A stretch of 64,000 nucleotides of DNA from PNON01 sp964387025 (GTDB taxonomy: Bacteria > Chloroflexota > Anaerolineae > Anaerolineales > Anaerolineaceae). This document shows positions 1 to 8,682 of this stretch, one piece after another. The stretch covers positions 124,001 through 188,000 of the forward strand of contig CAYLUZ010000001.1 of NCBI GenBank assembly GCA_964387025.1. The letters run 5' to 3'. The notes beneath the pieces were generated by a model, which was not told where the DNA came from, did not search any database, and saw only the letters and a list, made by a program, of their open reading frames with translations. Numbering within the stretch: the first letter of the stretch is position 1; every line of letters starts with the position of its first letter. A program made the translations under genes and the position numbers.

Positions 1-913
1 TAAGGGTAGCCCCAAAACGCAGCGATGACACCATCAGCCAGGTATCGTCCAACAAACGGGTGGTATTGAATAAACTTTCAACTAAGGCGAATCCCGCTCC
101 ACTGAGCACTCCACCAATAAAACCCTCGCTTGGAGTGAGATTCTTTCGGGAAAGGAACCATAATCCAATTGGTTTAAATGCTTCTTCCACCAATGGCACG
201 GCAATAGAAGCGGAGAATATCAATGTGATAATAACTGCTGGTCGTGACAAATAAGGAGTCAATATCCGCATCAGGGCATTGATATCATTACCCGCGCTGG
301 ATAAACGTTCACCCAGCCTTGAAACCTCATCCTGCAGCGATGGCGAAAAGAAAACCAGGAGAGTAAATCCTGCCAGTAGAAGAATAACCCCGATGATCTC
401 TGCAAGCATGGATAGGAATGTTCCCCCCAGCATGCCGGCAGAAAGTAATCCCCAATTGCGCTGGGGGCTCATTTTTTGAAGACCTGCGGAAGCTACCATG
501 TAGAACCAGAGGACCAGCAACAAGACTGTCAACACCTGTACAAATGGAAACAGGTAAATTGTCCAGCCCCGATTCTGCAATATCGTACTGCCAAGCCAAA
601 GGATCAGAGGCCAAATGAAGATGATCCCCAGAAAACCACGTGGAAACACGCGGTGATTAATCTGCACCGGATGATTGATCAATCGCATGAAACTGAAGAA
701 AGTGGATGCGGAAACAATAAATCCAAGAACGCCAAAATCAATGGCAACCAGTAAAACCGTACCCGTATCTGCCGGTTGACCTTCGTTTACCAATTGTATG
801 ATTCCGGAAAACACATTAACTAAAGCCAATCCCCATAAGAAAAGCATACCCAATCCGCTGAAGGCGAATTGGAATATGCTTATAATATGGGGTTTTGGCT
901 TATTAAGGATCAT
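1..913 (-). CDS. PrsW-family intramembrane glutamic protease (3' end outside window)
   Basis: I translated this reading frame directly from the sequence. It starts at the ATG at 913, which overlaps the stop of the upstream gene as ATGA, and stays open for 304 codons to the window edge. The protein is very hydrophobic, with about seven predicted membrane helices. Around residues 240-280 it carries the PrsW-type signature: two glutamates and a lysine (E243, E244, K247 in VEEAFKP), then a helix with GFALVES (E279). PrsW proteases in other bacteria cut membrane-bound substrates such as anti-sigma factors. The substrate here is unknown. It is the last visible gene of the pdxS-to-prsW operon and directly follows the secreted thiol-redox/isomerase fusion, so a role in envelope protein handling is an inference. 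Confidence 0.8.
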   Translation of the reverse strand, partial: MILNKPKPHIISIFQFAFSGLGMLFLWGLALVNVFSGIIQLVNEGQPADTGTVLLVAIDFGVLGFIVSASTFFSFMRLINHPVQINHRVFPRGFLGIIFIWPLILWLGSTILQNRGWTIYLFPFVQVLTVLLLVLWFYMVASAGLQKMSPQRNWGLLSAGMLGGTFLSMLAEIIGVILLLAGFTLLVFFSPSLQDEVSRLGERLSSAGNDINALMRILTPYLSRPAVIITLIFSASIAVPLVEEAFKPIGLWFLSRKNLTPSEGFIGGVLSGAGFALVESLFNTTRLLDDTWLMVSSLRFGATL

Positions 914-2199
914 TGAACAGCGATGGTTACTTTTATTATCTTGGTTCCAGGCGCCATGTTACCCTCTGCATCCATGGGCGTGACTGCCAGTTTCTGAACC
1001 ACATCCATTCCCTCTACCACTTCGCCGAGGACGGTGTAACGGCCATCCATATTGGCTAACGCACCATAAGTGATGAACAACTGGCTGCCATTAACAAAAC
1101 CAATCTTTCCGGCTTTGTCAAATTTAAGGTCAGGCACAATTTCAGGAGAAATATTAAACCCTGCGGTGCCATATCCTGTTTCGGTACGATCGCCGGTCAA
1201 GGCAACCTCGACTTGCGTCGGGTCTCCACGGATCACATTGAAGAACGAAGTATTGTCATACCAGCCCTGTTGGACCAACCAGACAAACGCGTTCGTTGAG
1301 AGGGGAACCTTATCGGTTTGAAGTTTCAAGACAATATTACCCACTTCAGTTTCGATGGTGGCTGTATATTGTTTTCCTGCTTCAAGTATAGTAGTCGGGC
1401 ATTCTTTGAAAAGGTTCTTTTCTTCCCTGAGAAGTTTGATCAGGATGCGCATATTGGGGAGATCAATACCCTCCCATATACGACCATTGACCATGATGAA
1501 TGGGGTATAACTGACCCCCGCATCGGTCGCCTGTTTTTGATAGTCGAGTGCTTTTTGAACAACAGCTGCACTCTTCATATCGGCCTGGAATTGGTCTTTA
1601 TTTAATCCAAGTGGTTCTGCCTGAGAAACCAGCCAGGTTTCAAAAGCAACAGCATCCATGGGACTCCAGGTAGCTTGCTGTGAAAGTATTAGATCTGACA
1701 ATTCGTAAAACTTGCCTTGCATTCCTGCTGCTTCTGCTGCCTGGGTGGCCAACAACGAATTTGGGTGAGAAGGCAGCGGGAAGTGGCGGAATACTGCACG
1801 TACATCATTCGGGAATTCTTTGAGGAGTTGCTCCAACACGGGAACAAACTGGGCGCAGTATGGTCATTGATAGTCGCTGTATTCCAGAATGGTAACAGCG
1901 GCATCTGCTGGACCACGGACCAGGTCAGTCTCATTCACTGGCGGGATATTGGCAACCAGGGCTACTTGTTCTGCAGTTGGAGGTTGAATGGCGTTTAATC
2001 CGGGTTCACAAACAGCCGGTCCCATTGTTGGTACCACGGCTGGTTGAGCAGCCGTTGAATCGGTGGTCGGTTGTTGCGGTATCGGTGTGGCTGCCTGGGT
2101 CGGTACTACAGTGATCACTGACTGGCTAGGTATGCAGGCAGCAAGTACCATCGAGGTAACCACTATTAACAATAAAACTTTTGGTAATGTATGTTTCAT
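910..2199 (-). CDS. Lipoprotein DsbA-like thioredoxin / cyclophilin PPIase fusion with in-frame TGA (probable selenocysteine)
   Basis: The gene begins at the ATG at 2199, which overlaps the tmk stop. The first 22 residues are a lipoprotein signal ending in LAAC (C22), followed by a Thr/Pro/Gln-rich linker. A DsbA/thioredoxin-fold domain starts near residue 95. The reading frame meets a TGA at 1864-1866 (codon 112), in the context EYSDYQ-TGA-PYCAQF. In this family that position is the first cysteine of the CxxC active site. The same frame then stays open for about 317 further codons, finishing the thioredoxin fold and adding a cyclophilin-type prolyl isomerase domain (about residues 277-428, starting near GNIVLKLQTDKVPLSTNAF). 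The natural reading is UPYC, a selenocysteine redox motif, in a 429-residue secreted lipoprotein. A nonsense mutation or a sequence error is the alternative. No Sec machinery genes lie in this window. Confidence 0.8.
1819..1848 (-). promoter_or_regulatory. Possible bacterial SECIS hairpin downstream of the in-frame TGA
   Basis: On the minus-strand mRNA, GUUG-GAG-CAAC forms a short stem (1837-1827) whose three-base loop begins with G, 31 bases after the UGA. A second helix, UUUG/CAAA (1848-1845 with 1822-1819), encloses it. This spacing and the G at the start of the loop fit what I recall of the general bacterial SECIS pattern. The stems are short, so the sequence alone does not prove function. 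Confidence 0.4.
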
Positions 2200-2843
2200 T
2201 TCGTCCTTTCAGAAACAGGGATGGATAATCGTTGCGTCACAATTCTCCTTAAATCATTTTGGATCGTGTCTTTGGTTTGCCGGGCATCGATCACTTCCCA
2301 GCGCTTTGGTTCAAGATCAACGAGCTGATGATAGCCAGCTCGAACTCTTTGATGGAATTCTACATCATAATCGTCCAAACGGTTCCATTCTCCGCCGCCT
2401 TTTTGTCTTCTGCGTAATCCTTCTTCCACTTCCAGGTCCAGGAGCAGCGTCAGGTCAGGTTTCAATCCACCTGTGACAAAATGTAATAATTGCTTCAAAA
2501 AATCAAGGTCTGTTTGATGCCCATAACCCTGGTATGCCAGTGTGGAATCGGCATATCGGTCGCAGATGACCACCTTACCAGCTTGAAGTGCAGGACGAAT
2601 GACCTGTTCAACTATCTGAACTCGTGATGCCTGGAAAAGCAAAATCTCGGTTCGCGGATTCATTCCTTTATTCGCCAGATCCATGATGACTTTCCGCACC
2701 TGGTCGCCAATTATGGTTCCGCCTGGTTCACGGGTTGTTAGAACATCATAGCCACTTGAGCGAAGATATTCGGCAAGCGGCATTATCTGTCCGGTCTTTC
2801 CACTGCCGTCCGGGCCTTCCAGGGAGATAAAGTATCCGCTCAT
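2196..2843 (-). CDS. tmk: Thymidylate kinase
   Basis: The 215-residue protein matches the usual length of dTMP kinase, which phosphorylates dTMP to dTDP in the cytoplasm using ATP. It has the P-loop GPDGSGKT (residues 10-17), the TREPGGT segment that binds the nucleotide, and the CDRYADSTLAYQG motif with the DRY-type signature. The start overlaps the stop of the R3H ATPase gene (ATGA) and its own stop overlaps the start of the DsbA-cyclophilin gene, so translation is probably coupled along the operon. Confidence 0.96.
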   Translation of the reverse strand: MSGYFISLEGPDGSGKTGQIMPLAEYLRSSGYDVLTTREPGGTIIGDQVRKVIMDLANKGMNPRTEILLFQASRVQIVEQVIRPALQAGKVVICDRYADSTLAYQGYGHQTDLDFLKQLLHFVTGGLKPDLTLLLDLEVEEGLRRRQKGGGEWNRLDDYDVEFHQRVRAGYHQLVDLEPKRWEVIDARQTKDTIQNDLRRIVTQRLSIPVSERTK

Positions 2844-4480
2844 TCCCTAAATATCCTCACGCGGCGATATGGTTCTTTCCCATAGGATTGGGAAACAAGC
2901 TGGTTCTGCTTGGCAAGCTCGTGCTGCAGTCGTCGTATCGTTGCTGCTGCCGGGGGTAGATCCACATAGCGCTCACCGTTCATTACTGCATTGATCGCAG
3001 CCTGGGTTTGCTGGACCGTCGCATCCATCATCACAGATGTACCGGTATTATCTTCCAAGTTAAAAATATCTGCCATGAATTGTTCCATCTGGCTGACGGT
3101 ATTGGCACGTAGTACGTATACCGGCATTCCCCGGTCTTCGGCATCCATGATGGTCGCCTGCCGGTTGCGATAATATGCTCGCAAGGTGATCAGCGCCTGG
3201 GCATCAGCAATATCCCGCACCACCACCACTGGAACTCCCAGACGCTTGGCTGCCTGGGTTAATCTATTCCGCGCGACACCATACGGATAAATACGGATGG
3301 GTTGGTCGGGGCGGATCTTATCAATTCCATTACCGGGTTCCTGTAATCTCGAAGAACCATTCGGTGCGGCCACACCCGATGCTTCCTGGCGGCGGTAACC
3401 CTGGCTGGATATCTCCTGCCCAAAATCACCTCCCCGCCGAATGGGTCTGCCTCCCGGCCGGTTGGATGCTTGCGGCGGTGGCGCCTGCATTTCGGTACCT
3501 ATACTGCCATCATCCTTCCGAAAACGAATTTGAGCCGGCTCGGGGTATCCACGCACCAATGCATCCACTGCACCGGCAACATCCGGATGAACTGCCACCC
3601 GATCACGGTCTAATATCTCGATCAGTACATCAAATGTAGGTGGAGCACGGCGCTCCAACACTGTTTTCTGGGTTCCACGGCGCCGGGCCTCTTCATCAGA
3701 GAGAGTGACCGATTCGATTCCACCGATCAGATCGGAGAGCGTGGGATTCAATAATAAATTTTCAAGCGTCCGGCCATGCGCAGTACCGATCAGCTGGACA
3801 CCGCGTTCAGCGATGGTTCGGGCTGCAGCAGCTTCCAATTCCCGGCCGATCTCATCAATGACGATCACTTCCGGGTTGTGATTCTCGACCGCTTCGATCA
3901 TCACCTCATGCTGAAGGGATGGACGCGCCACCTGCATTCGTCGTGCCTGACCGACAGCGGGATGCGGCACATCACCATCACCCCCAATTTCGTTGGAGGT
4001 ATCGACAATGATCACCCGGCGATTCTCGGCCAGCATTCTAGCTGCTTCGCGCAGCATGGTGGTCTTACCGATTCCGGGTTTCCCAAGCAGAAGCAGGCTT
4101 TTACCCGACTCAATTAAATCCTGGATGATGTCTATGGTGCCATAAACTGCCCGACCTACACGGCAGGTAAGGCCTACGATCTGATTATGCCGGTTGCGCA
4201 AAGCTGAAATTCGGTGAAGCGTTCGTTCCAATCCGGCGCGGTTATCTGCATCAAAATCACCGAGATGCTTCACCACAGCTGAGATATCTGCACTGGTCAC
4301 TTCCCGGTCTAGCAGCTTAATTTCTCCAGCCACGAAGCGGGCAGTAGGCGGGCGGCCAAGATCCATGATGATCTCGATCAGATTATCACTGTTATTTGCC
4401 TTTGAAACTGCATCTGCGATCTCTGGCGGAAGTACTCCCATGAGTATATGTAAATCGTCTGTAATTCTTCGTTGTGTCAT
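2840..4480 (-). CDS. R3H-domain AAA ATPase, Ycf45/SpoIIIAA-like
   Basis: The 546-residue protein has a central ATPase with Walker A GKPGIGKTT (133-141), a Walker B-like VIVIDEIG segment and an arginine-rich Sensor region. It resembles the chloroplast/cyanobacterial Ycf45 family, itself related to the sporulation ATPase SpoIIIAA. After a Pro/Gly/Arg-rich low-complexity linker (about residues 325-400) the C-terminus carries an R3H-type domain, a fold known to bind single-stranded nucleic acid, ending in RRVRIFRE. The family's biological role is poorly defined. It lies 5 bases downstream of the acetyltransferase-like gene and overlaps tmk by ATGA. Confidence 0.85.
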   Translation of the reverse strand: MTQRRITDDLHILMGVLPPEIADAVSKANNSDNLIEIIMDLGRPPTARFVAGEIKLLDREVTSADISAVVKHLGDFDADNRAGLERTLHRISALRNRHNQIVGLTCRVGRAVYGTIDIIQDLIESGKSLLLLGKPGIGKTTMLREAARMLAENRRVIIVDTSNEIGGDGDVPHPAVGQARRMQVARPSLQHEVMIEAVENHNPEVIVIDEIGRELEAAAARTIAERGVQLIGTAHGRTLENLLLNPTLSDLIGGIESVTLSDEEARRRGTQKTVLERRAPPTFDVLIEILDRDRVAVHPDVAGAVDALVRGYPEPAQIRFRKDDGSIGTEMQAPPPQASNRPGGRPIRRGGDFGQEISSQGYRRQEASGVAAPNGSSRLQEPGNGIDKIRPDQPIRIYPYGVARNRLTQAAKRLGVPVVVVRDIADAQALITLRAYYRNRQATIMDAEDRGMPVYVLRANTVSQMEQFMADIFNLEDNTGTSVMMDATVQQTQAAINAVMNGERYVDLPPAAATIRRLQHELAKQNQLVSQSYGKEPYRRVRIFRE

Positions 4481-4485
4481 ATGCC

Positions 4486-5415
4486 TTAAACCTGTTTTCT
4501 GGTCTCAGAATGGGCAACTGGTGCACTTGGCTTGACCCCGGTTTTTTCAAACGCAGGCATTCTTATAGGACTCAGTTCCTTGTCCATGACAACCAGGTGG
4601 CGCACCATCAGTGCCTGGCGTGGACTTGCCAGAACGGGTAACTCTTCCAATGCTGATTCGATCCATGCCTGGTACGAACGCACACAGATATATATAGTTG
4701 TAGTACATTTTTTACTGATCGTGTTTAAGAGATCCATTAGTATTCCGGGAACATTCTCCGTTGCCGGGTGAATAAATGGCTGTATCCATAAACCTTCCCT
4801 GCCCTGAATGATCTCCGCATAACCGGTAATGGTGCCATCCGTTCGCCTGAGAAGACCATCCAGTTTCCGGTCAAACAATGGCTCCACCGGCTGAACCAGG
4901 GTCGGGATGAGGGACTGGCATAGTAATTTAATGGCTATTGAATCGCGGTCCTCAACCGCACGCCAGGTTCCCACGGGTACTTCGAATCCGGGCAAATGAC
5001 TACTGGTGGTATTGGGTTGGAACTTCCAGATCCTTTGCCAGGCATACACGGAAAAACCGCTCTTTCGCAAGGCATCAAAATATTGCGAGTGTTCATCTGC
5101 GTCCACCAGCAGGTGGAAGGTACCCCATTCTCCAGCCTGTACAGCCAGGTGATCCATCATCTCGGTCAAATGAGGTGAAAAAATTCCCCTTCCCGGAGAG
5201 ATGAAAGATAAATGCGATACGCGGTTATTTCCTGAATGGGTGATCTGCCCAATGATCGAGATATTTCCAGCTTCTTCGCTGATCGCTGTGTAAATGCCCT
5301 TGGCCGGATTGAGATATTCAAGGAAGGCACTCGCTCTGAGCGGGTTCCCGCGCGTAAGCAGCTGGACAGTATCCAGCGGCAGCACATGTTCGCGGAACCG
5401 GCGCATTGCAGGCAA
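4486..5415 (-). CDS. Conserved hypothetical protein, probable GNAT-fold acyltransferase
   Basis: The 309-residue protein shows a tandem GNAT-like arrangement. An N-terminal part has strand patterns such as GIYTAISEEAGNISIIGQI, followed by DALRKSGFSVYAWQRIWKF, the usual helix-strand end of an acetyltransferase domain. A second, weaker copy may follow. I do not see a convincing acetyl-CoA loop (Q/RxxGxG/A), so the enzymatic call is tentative. It sits between pdxT (20 bases upstream) and the R3H ATPase (5 bases downstream) in the same operon. An ATG 18 bases further upstream (near 5433) is out of the best context, so I keep the start at 5415. Confidence 0.6.
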   Translation of the reverse strand: MPAMRRFREHVLPLDTVQLLTRGNPLRASAFLEYLNPAKGIYTAISEEAGNISIIGQITHSGNNRVSHLSFISPGRGIFSPHLTEMMDHLAVQAGEWGTFHLLVDADEHSQYFDALRKSGFSVYAWQRIWKFQPNTTSSHLPGFEVPVGTWRAVEDRDSIAIKLLCQSLIPTLVQPVEPLFDRKLDGLLRRTDGTITGYAEIIQGREGLWIQPFIHPATENVPGILMDLLNTISKKCTTTIYICVRSYQAWIESALEELPVLASPRQALMVRHLVVMDKELSPIRMPAFEKTGVKPSAPVAHSETRKQV

Positions 5416-5435
5416 ATCCAGAAGGTCGATTGATC

Positions 5436-6023
5436 TTAATCCGATTTTGACATCTCCAAGAATAATTGATGGAAACGATCGTCCAGAGTCAATTCAGGGT
5501 GAAAAGCTGTTGCCAGAAGATGTCCTTCCCTGGCAGCTACGATCTTACCATTGGCCAACCGCGCCAGTACCTCCACCTTTCCATTCACCGATTCGATCAG
5601 TGGTGCACGGATAAACACAGCGTGGTAGGGCTTATTCTCTTTATCTTCAGTTGCCAGGGCGGGGACATTCAAGTCCACTTCAAAGCTGTCCACCTGGCGG
5701 CCAAAAGCGTTTCGCTCCACAACAATATCCATCAATTCGAGTAAAGGCTGGTGGCGATGGGCATCCTTGGAAAGAAAGATGGCTCCAGCACAGGTTCCCC
5801 AGATGGCATGCTTTATTCCAAACTCCTTGAGGGGTTCCATTAATCCATAAGCGACAGCCAGTTTGCCAATGGTCGTTGATTCCCCACCGGGAATGATCAA
5901 ACCATCCAATCCGGCCAGCTGCTGCGGTAGTCGAATTTCGCGTGTTTCTGCGCCAATCCTTCGGAGTGCATGGATATGCTCAATAACATCGCCCTGTAAA
6001 GCCAGTACTCCTATCACAACCAT
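5436..6023 (-). CDS. pdxT: Pyridoxal 5'-phosphate synthase glutaminase subunit
   Basis: PdxT hydrolyses glutamine and passes ammonia to PdxS to make pyridoxal 5'-phosphate. I place the start at the ATG at 6023, only four bases after the pdxS stop. The frame stays open further upstream inside pdxS, but MVVIGVLALQGDV is the family N-terminus. The 195-residue protein has the IIPGGEST loop, the nucleophile in GTCAGA (C78) and the His/Glu of the triad in FHPEL (H175, E177). The gene is complete and looks functional. Confidence 0.96.
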   Translation of the reverse strand: MVVIGVLALQGDVIEHIHALRRIGAETREIRLPQQLAGLDGLIIPGGESTTIGKLAVAYGLMEPLKEFGIKHAIWGTCAGAIFLSKDAHRHQPLLELMDIVVERNAFGRQVDSFEVDLNVPALATEDKENKPYHAVFIRAPLIESVNGKVEVLARLANGKIVAAREGHLLATAFHPELTLDDRFHQLFLEMSKSD

Positions 6024-6027
6024 TGAA

Positions 6028-6915
6028 CTACCAGCCTCGTGTGGCGATAAGTTCCTGATCCGGGATGGAAGATATCTGCCGGCCGACCATGGGCTCACCC
6101 AGGTTGCGGCTGACTTCTGCCAGAATGGCAGCATCTTTGAAATGCGTAGTGGCTTTTACAATGGCAGCGGCACGTTTGGCAGGATCACCGGATTTGAATA
6201 TTCCGGATCCCACAAATACACCGTCAACACCCAATTGCATCATCAAGGCAGCATCAGCAGGTGTGGCAATGCCGCCCGCGGCGAAGTTGACTACAGGCAT
6301 TCGCCCTAATTTTTTGGTTTCAACAAGCAGTTCATATGGCGCACCCAATTCCTTGGCCATGGCCATCAGTTCTTCTTCGGGCATATTCTGTAATTTACGG
6401 ATATCACCCAGTACCGAGCGTGCATGTCGAACCGCTTCAACTACATCACCGGTCCCGGCTTCACCCTTGGTGCGGATCATCGCCGCGCCTTCGCCCAGAC
6501 GGCGCAGAGCTTCGCCCAGATTTCGGCAGCCGCATACAAAAGGTACTTTGAAATCGTGCTTATAAATGTGGTGCGCTTCATCGGCCGGGGTTAAAACCTC
6601 GGATTCATCGATATAATCCACGCCGATCGATTCGAGGATCTGTGCCTCCACGAAATGCCCGATGCGGCATTTCGCCATAACCGGGATCGTTACGGTGTCC
6701 ATGATCTTCATGATCAAGTCCGGATCGCTCATACGGGCAACGCCGCCCGAAGCTCTAATATCCGCGGGGACACGTTCCAACGCCATAACGGCACAAGCAC
6801 CGGCATCTTCAGCGATCTTTGCGTGCTCAGGGGTGACCACATCCATGATCACACCGCCTTTTAACATCTGTGCCAGTCCTTTTTTGATGGCAAATGTTGC
6901 TGTTTGCTGCTCCAT
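6028..6915 (-). CDS. pdxS: Pyridoxal 5'-phosphate synthase lyase subunit
   Basis: PdxS condenses ribose 5-phosphate, glyceraldehyde 3-phosphate and ammonia into pyridoxal 5'-phosphate, forming a dodecamer with PdxT. The 295-residue protein has the family length and its hallmark segments: GGVIMDVV near the N-terminus, the lysine-bearing MAKCRIGHFVEAQ, DYIDESEVLTPADE, and PVVNFAAGGIATPADAALMMQLG. A strong Shine-Dalgarno (AGGAGG) precedes the ATG at 6915. It is the first gene of a long minus-strand operon that runs to the window edge. Confidence 0.97.
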   Translation of the reverse strand: MEQQTATFAIKKGLAQMLKGGVIMDVVTPEHAKIAEDAGACAVMALERVPADIRASGGVARMSDPDLIMKIMDTVTIPVMAKCRIGHFVEAQILESIGVDYIDESEVLTPADEAHHIYKHDFKVPFVCGCRNLGEALRRLGEGAAMIRTKGEAGTGDVVEAVRHARSVLGDIRKLQNMPEEELMAMAKELGAPYELLVETKKLGRMPVVNFAAGGIATPADAALMMQLGVDGVFVGSGIFKSGDPAKRAAAIVKATTHFKDAAILAEVSRNLGEPMVGRQISSIPDQELIATRGW

Positions 6916-6992
6916 TACTTCCTCCTGATTACATATTACGTCTTCTTAATTTTACCACGCTGGCGGGATTAATTTCATGGCGCAGAAAACGT

Positions 6993-7029
6993 ATAAAGTC
7001 CCTCGTTTTTCGAGGGTATTTTACTTTAT
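6993..7029 (-). terminator. Stem-loop terminator between the CMD gene and pdxS
   Basis: CCCTCG-TTTTT-CGAGGG (7000-7016) forms a six-base stem, and ATAAAGT/ACTTTAT (6993-6999 with 7023-7029) can extend it across a bulge. It sits downstream of the minus-strand gene ending at 7085 and upstream of pdxS. The T-rich flank is better on the plus strand, so the strand of action is uncertain. Confidence 0.5.
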
Positions 7030-7084
7030 TTGTAACGTTTACCAATTCTATAAATTATGAATTTTAGAATTTCAATAAAAGGTA

Positions 7085-7432
7085 CTACCCTTTTGCGCGG
7101 GCAAGATCGAGCGTTTCCACCGCGTGGCGAAGGTGTGGAATGACGATGCTGCCGCCCACCACCAAAGCCACGTTGAACGCATCATACAGCTCAGCATCAG
7201 TCCAGCCTGCTTCTACGCACTGCAAAATATGGTAATCGATGCAATCGTTACAGCGCAGCACCATTGACGCAGTCAATCCCAACAACTCCTTGGTTTTCCC
7301 ATCCAGAGCGCCATCGTTGTAAGCGCTTGAATCGAGGTTGAAGAAGCGTTTGATCCCCAGGTGATCAATGTCGGTAATCCGGTCATTCATCTTTTTACGG
7401 TATTGTGAAAATTCGTCCAGGCGGGATGTCAT
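7085..7432 (-). CDS. Carboxymuconolactone decarboxylase / AhpD-like protein
   Basis: This 115-residue protein has the AhpD-type core: VLRCNDCIDYHILQC, with a CxxC pair (C61, C64) and the downstream histidine (H68). AhpD-like proteins use the CxxC pair for peroxide-related thiol redox chemistry, whereas the decarboxylases of the same fold lack it. The cysteines therefore favour a redox role, although the electron partner is not visible. It is the last gene of a three-gene minus-strand group with the histidine phosphatase and a small coiled-coil-like protein. Confidence 0.85.
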   Translation of the reverse strand: MTSRLDEFSQYRKKMNDRITDIDHLGIKRFFNLDSSAYNDGALDGKTKELLGLTASMVLRCNDCIDYHILQCVEAGWTDAELYDAFNVALVVGGSIVIPHLRHAVETLDLARAKG

Positions 7433-7456
7433 AATCAGCCTTTCAACTTGATGCGG

Positions 7457-8143
7457 TTACCAGGTTACCAGTTCGTCGCGCACGTGACTTAACTGGTTGA
7501 TATAAACAGCATTCACATCCTCCCCGGTGATATCCAGGCAGGTGATGCTGACATTGTTCAATGTGAACCAGAAATGAGGTGGACGCTCCTGGTGAAGCAG
7601 ACCGAAGAAGAAATGGTTGAAAAATCCCTGGTGGCTCATGAGGGCAATGACCTGGTTCCTGTCACCGTGTTTACTGGTCAGGTCAGAGATCAACCGCCTG
7701 GCCCGTTCGACCCTCTCGCTGACTGTTTCAAAGGGACGATTCCACCAGCCGGTCTCATTGAGGTTTTCGGGAAGGATCAATTCCGGGTATTTTGACTGCA
7801 ATTCCGCCGGAGTGAAACCGGGTATTCCGACGGGTTGATTGGTTTCTTCATCATCCAGGTAAACCCCGCCTGATTCGTGTATGTCGAGAAAACCGTTCAA
7901 TGGTAAATTTAAATTTCGGGATAACGGTAACGCTGTCTGGATGGCACGCTGCATCAGGCTGGAATAAATCACATCGATATGGAAGTCTTCCTTGTTATCG
8001 AGTAAAAAATTAGCCAGCACTTCTGCCTGCTGGCGCCCAATAGTCGTTAATTCAGGATCAAAATGCCTGCCGATGCGCGAATTTGTCTCCTGTTGAAGGG
8101 CATTATTCGATGATTGAGCATGCCTGATGTAATAAATTCGCAT
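7457..8143 (-). CDS. Histidine phosphatase family protein (phosphoglycerate mutase-like)
   Basis: The 228-residue protein begins MRIYYIRHAQSSNN, containing the RH motif (R7, H8) whose histidine is phosphorylated during catalysis. The second catalytic histidine lies in LMSHQGFFNHF. The middle holds the DVIYSSLMQRAIQTALPLS segment typical of the superfamily. The substrate cannot be read from the sequence: members range from sugar phosphatases to cobalamin-pathway phosphatases. It is 15 bases downstream of the small 104-residue gene and 24 bases upstream of the CMD gene. Confidence 0.88.
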   Translation of the reverse strand: MRIYYIRHAQSSNNALQQETNSRIGRHFDPELTTIGRQQAEVLANFLLDNKEDFHIDVIYSSLMQRAIQTALPLSRNLNLPLNGFLDIHESGGVYLDDEETNQPVGIPGFTPAELQSKYPELILPENLNETGWWNRPFETVSERVERARRLISDLTSKHGDRNQVIALMSHQGFFNHFFFGLLHQERPPHFWFTLNNVSITCLDITGEDVNAVYINQLSHVRDELVTW

Positions 8144-8158
8144 GGCGGCGATGAACCT

Positions 8159-8473
8159 TTATTCTGGTTTCTTTACCAGTTCTTTGATTTTATCTAAAAT
8201 ATCCTGGTAGGGTTTCAGCTTTGAATTCTGGTCTTCCAATAGTTGCTTCTCTGCGGTCGCTTTTCCCTTGCCGGCTTTAAAGTTGGAATTGTTCAGCTGG
8301 GAAATGGCTCGCGCTTGAAATTGGACGCCAAGTGATCTCAGATCCAATGCAACCTGGTTTTCCAGATGGGTCAATTTCTCAAGTAATTCTTTTCGTGCAG
8401 CCTCATCCAGGTCTTTTAGTGGAATTATTGTAAGTTCATTAAATTCATGTTGATATTGAGCGGGTGTTTTCAT
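8159..8473 (-). CDS. Hypothetical small helical protein
   Basis: I do not recognise this 104-residue protein. It is charged and almost entirely helical by composition, with heptad-like stretches (EAARKELLEKLTHLENQV and QDILDKIKELVKK). It has no signal peptide, membrane segment or cysteines. A strong ribosome-binding site (GGGAGGAG) precedes the ATG at 8473, so it is probably translated. It leads the three-gene group with the histidine phosphatase and the CMD protein. Confidence 0.7.
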   Translation of the reverse strand: MKTPAQYQHEFNELTIIPLKDLDEAARKELLEKLTHLENQVALDLRSLGVQFQARAISQLNNSNFKAGKGKATAEKQLLEDQNSKLKPYQDILDKIKELVKKPE

Positions 8474-8584
8474 ATTCTCCTCCCGTGGCTATATATCATT
8501 TATACCTATACCATTATACGGGATTTGGAATTTAATCGAAACGAATTGTAACACTTCATAAAACACTGAATTATAAAAATGATA

Positions 8585-8647
8585 CGCGGCACGAAAATAC
8601 TCTACCAGAAATGATGCAACAATTCCGGCAGGCTTTTACGTGCCGCG
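8585..8647. repeat. Nine-base inverted repeat with long loop
   Basis: CGCGGCACG (8585-8593) pairs with CGTGCCGCG (8639-8647), extended by AAAA/TTTT across one bulged base, around a loop of roughly 40 bases. It lies in the 209-base gap just downstream of the OsmC gene on the minus strand. It may be a processed 3' structure or a remnant of a mobile palindrome. No T-run follows it. Confidence 0.45.
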
Positions 8648-8682
8648 CAATAATGACTGATCAACAGCTTGTATTTATTGGT

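Noticed and set aside
7085..7432. Second selenoprotein candidate in the AhpD-like gene
   Set aside because: The CxxC motif is fully encoded as cysteine codons and there is no in-frame TGA.
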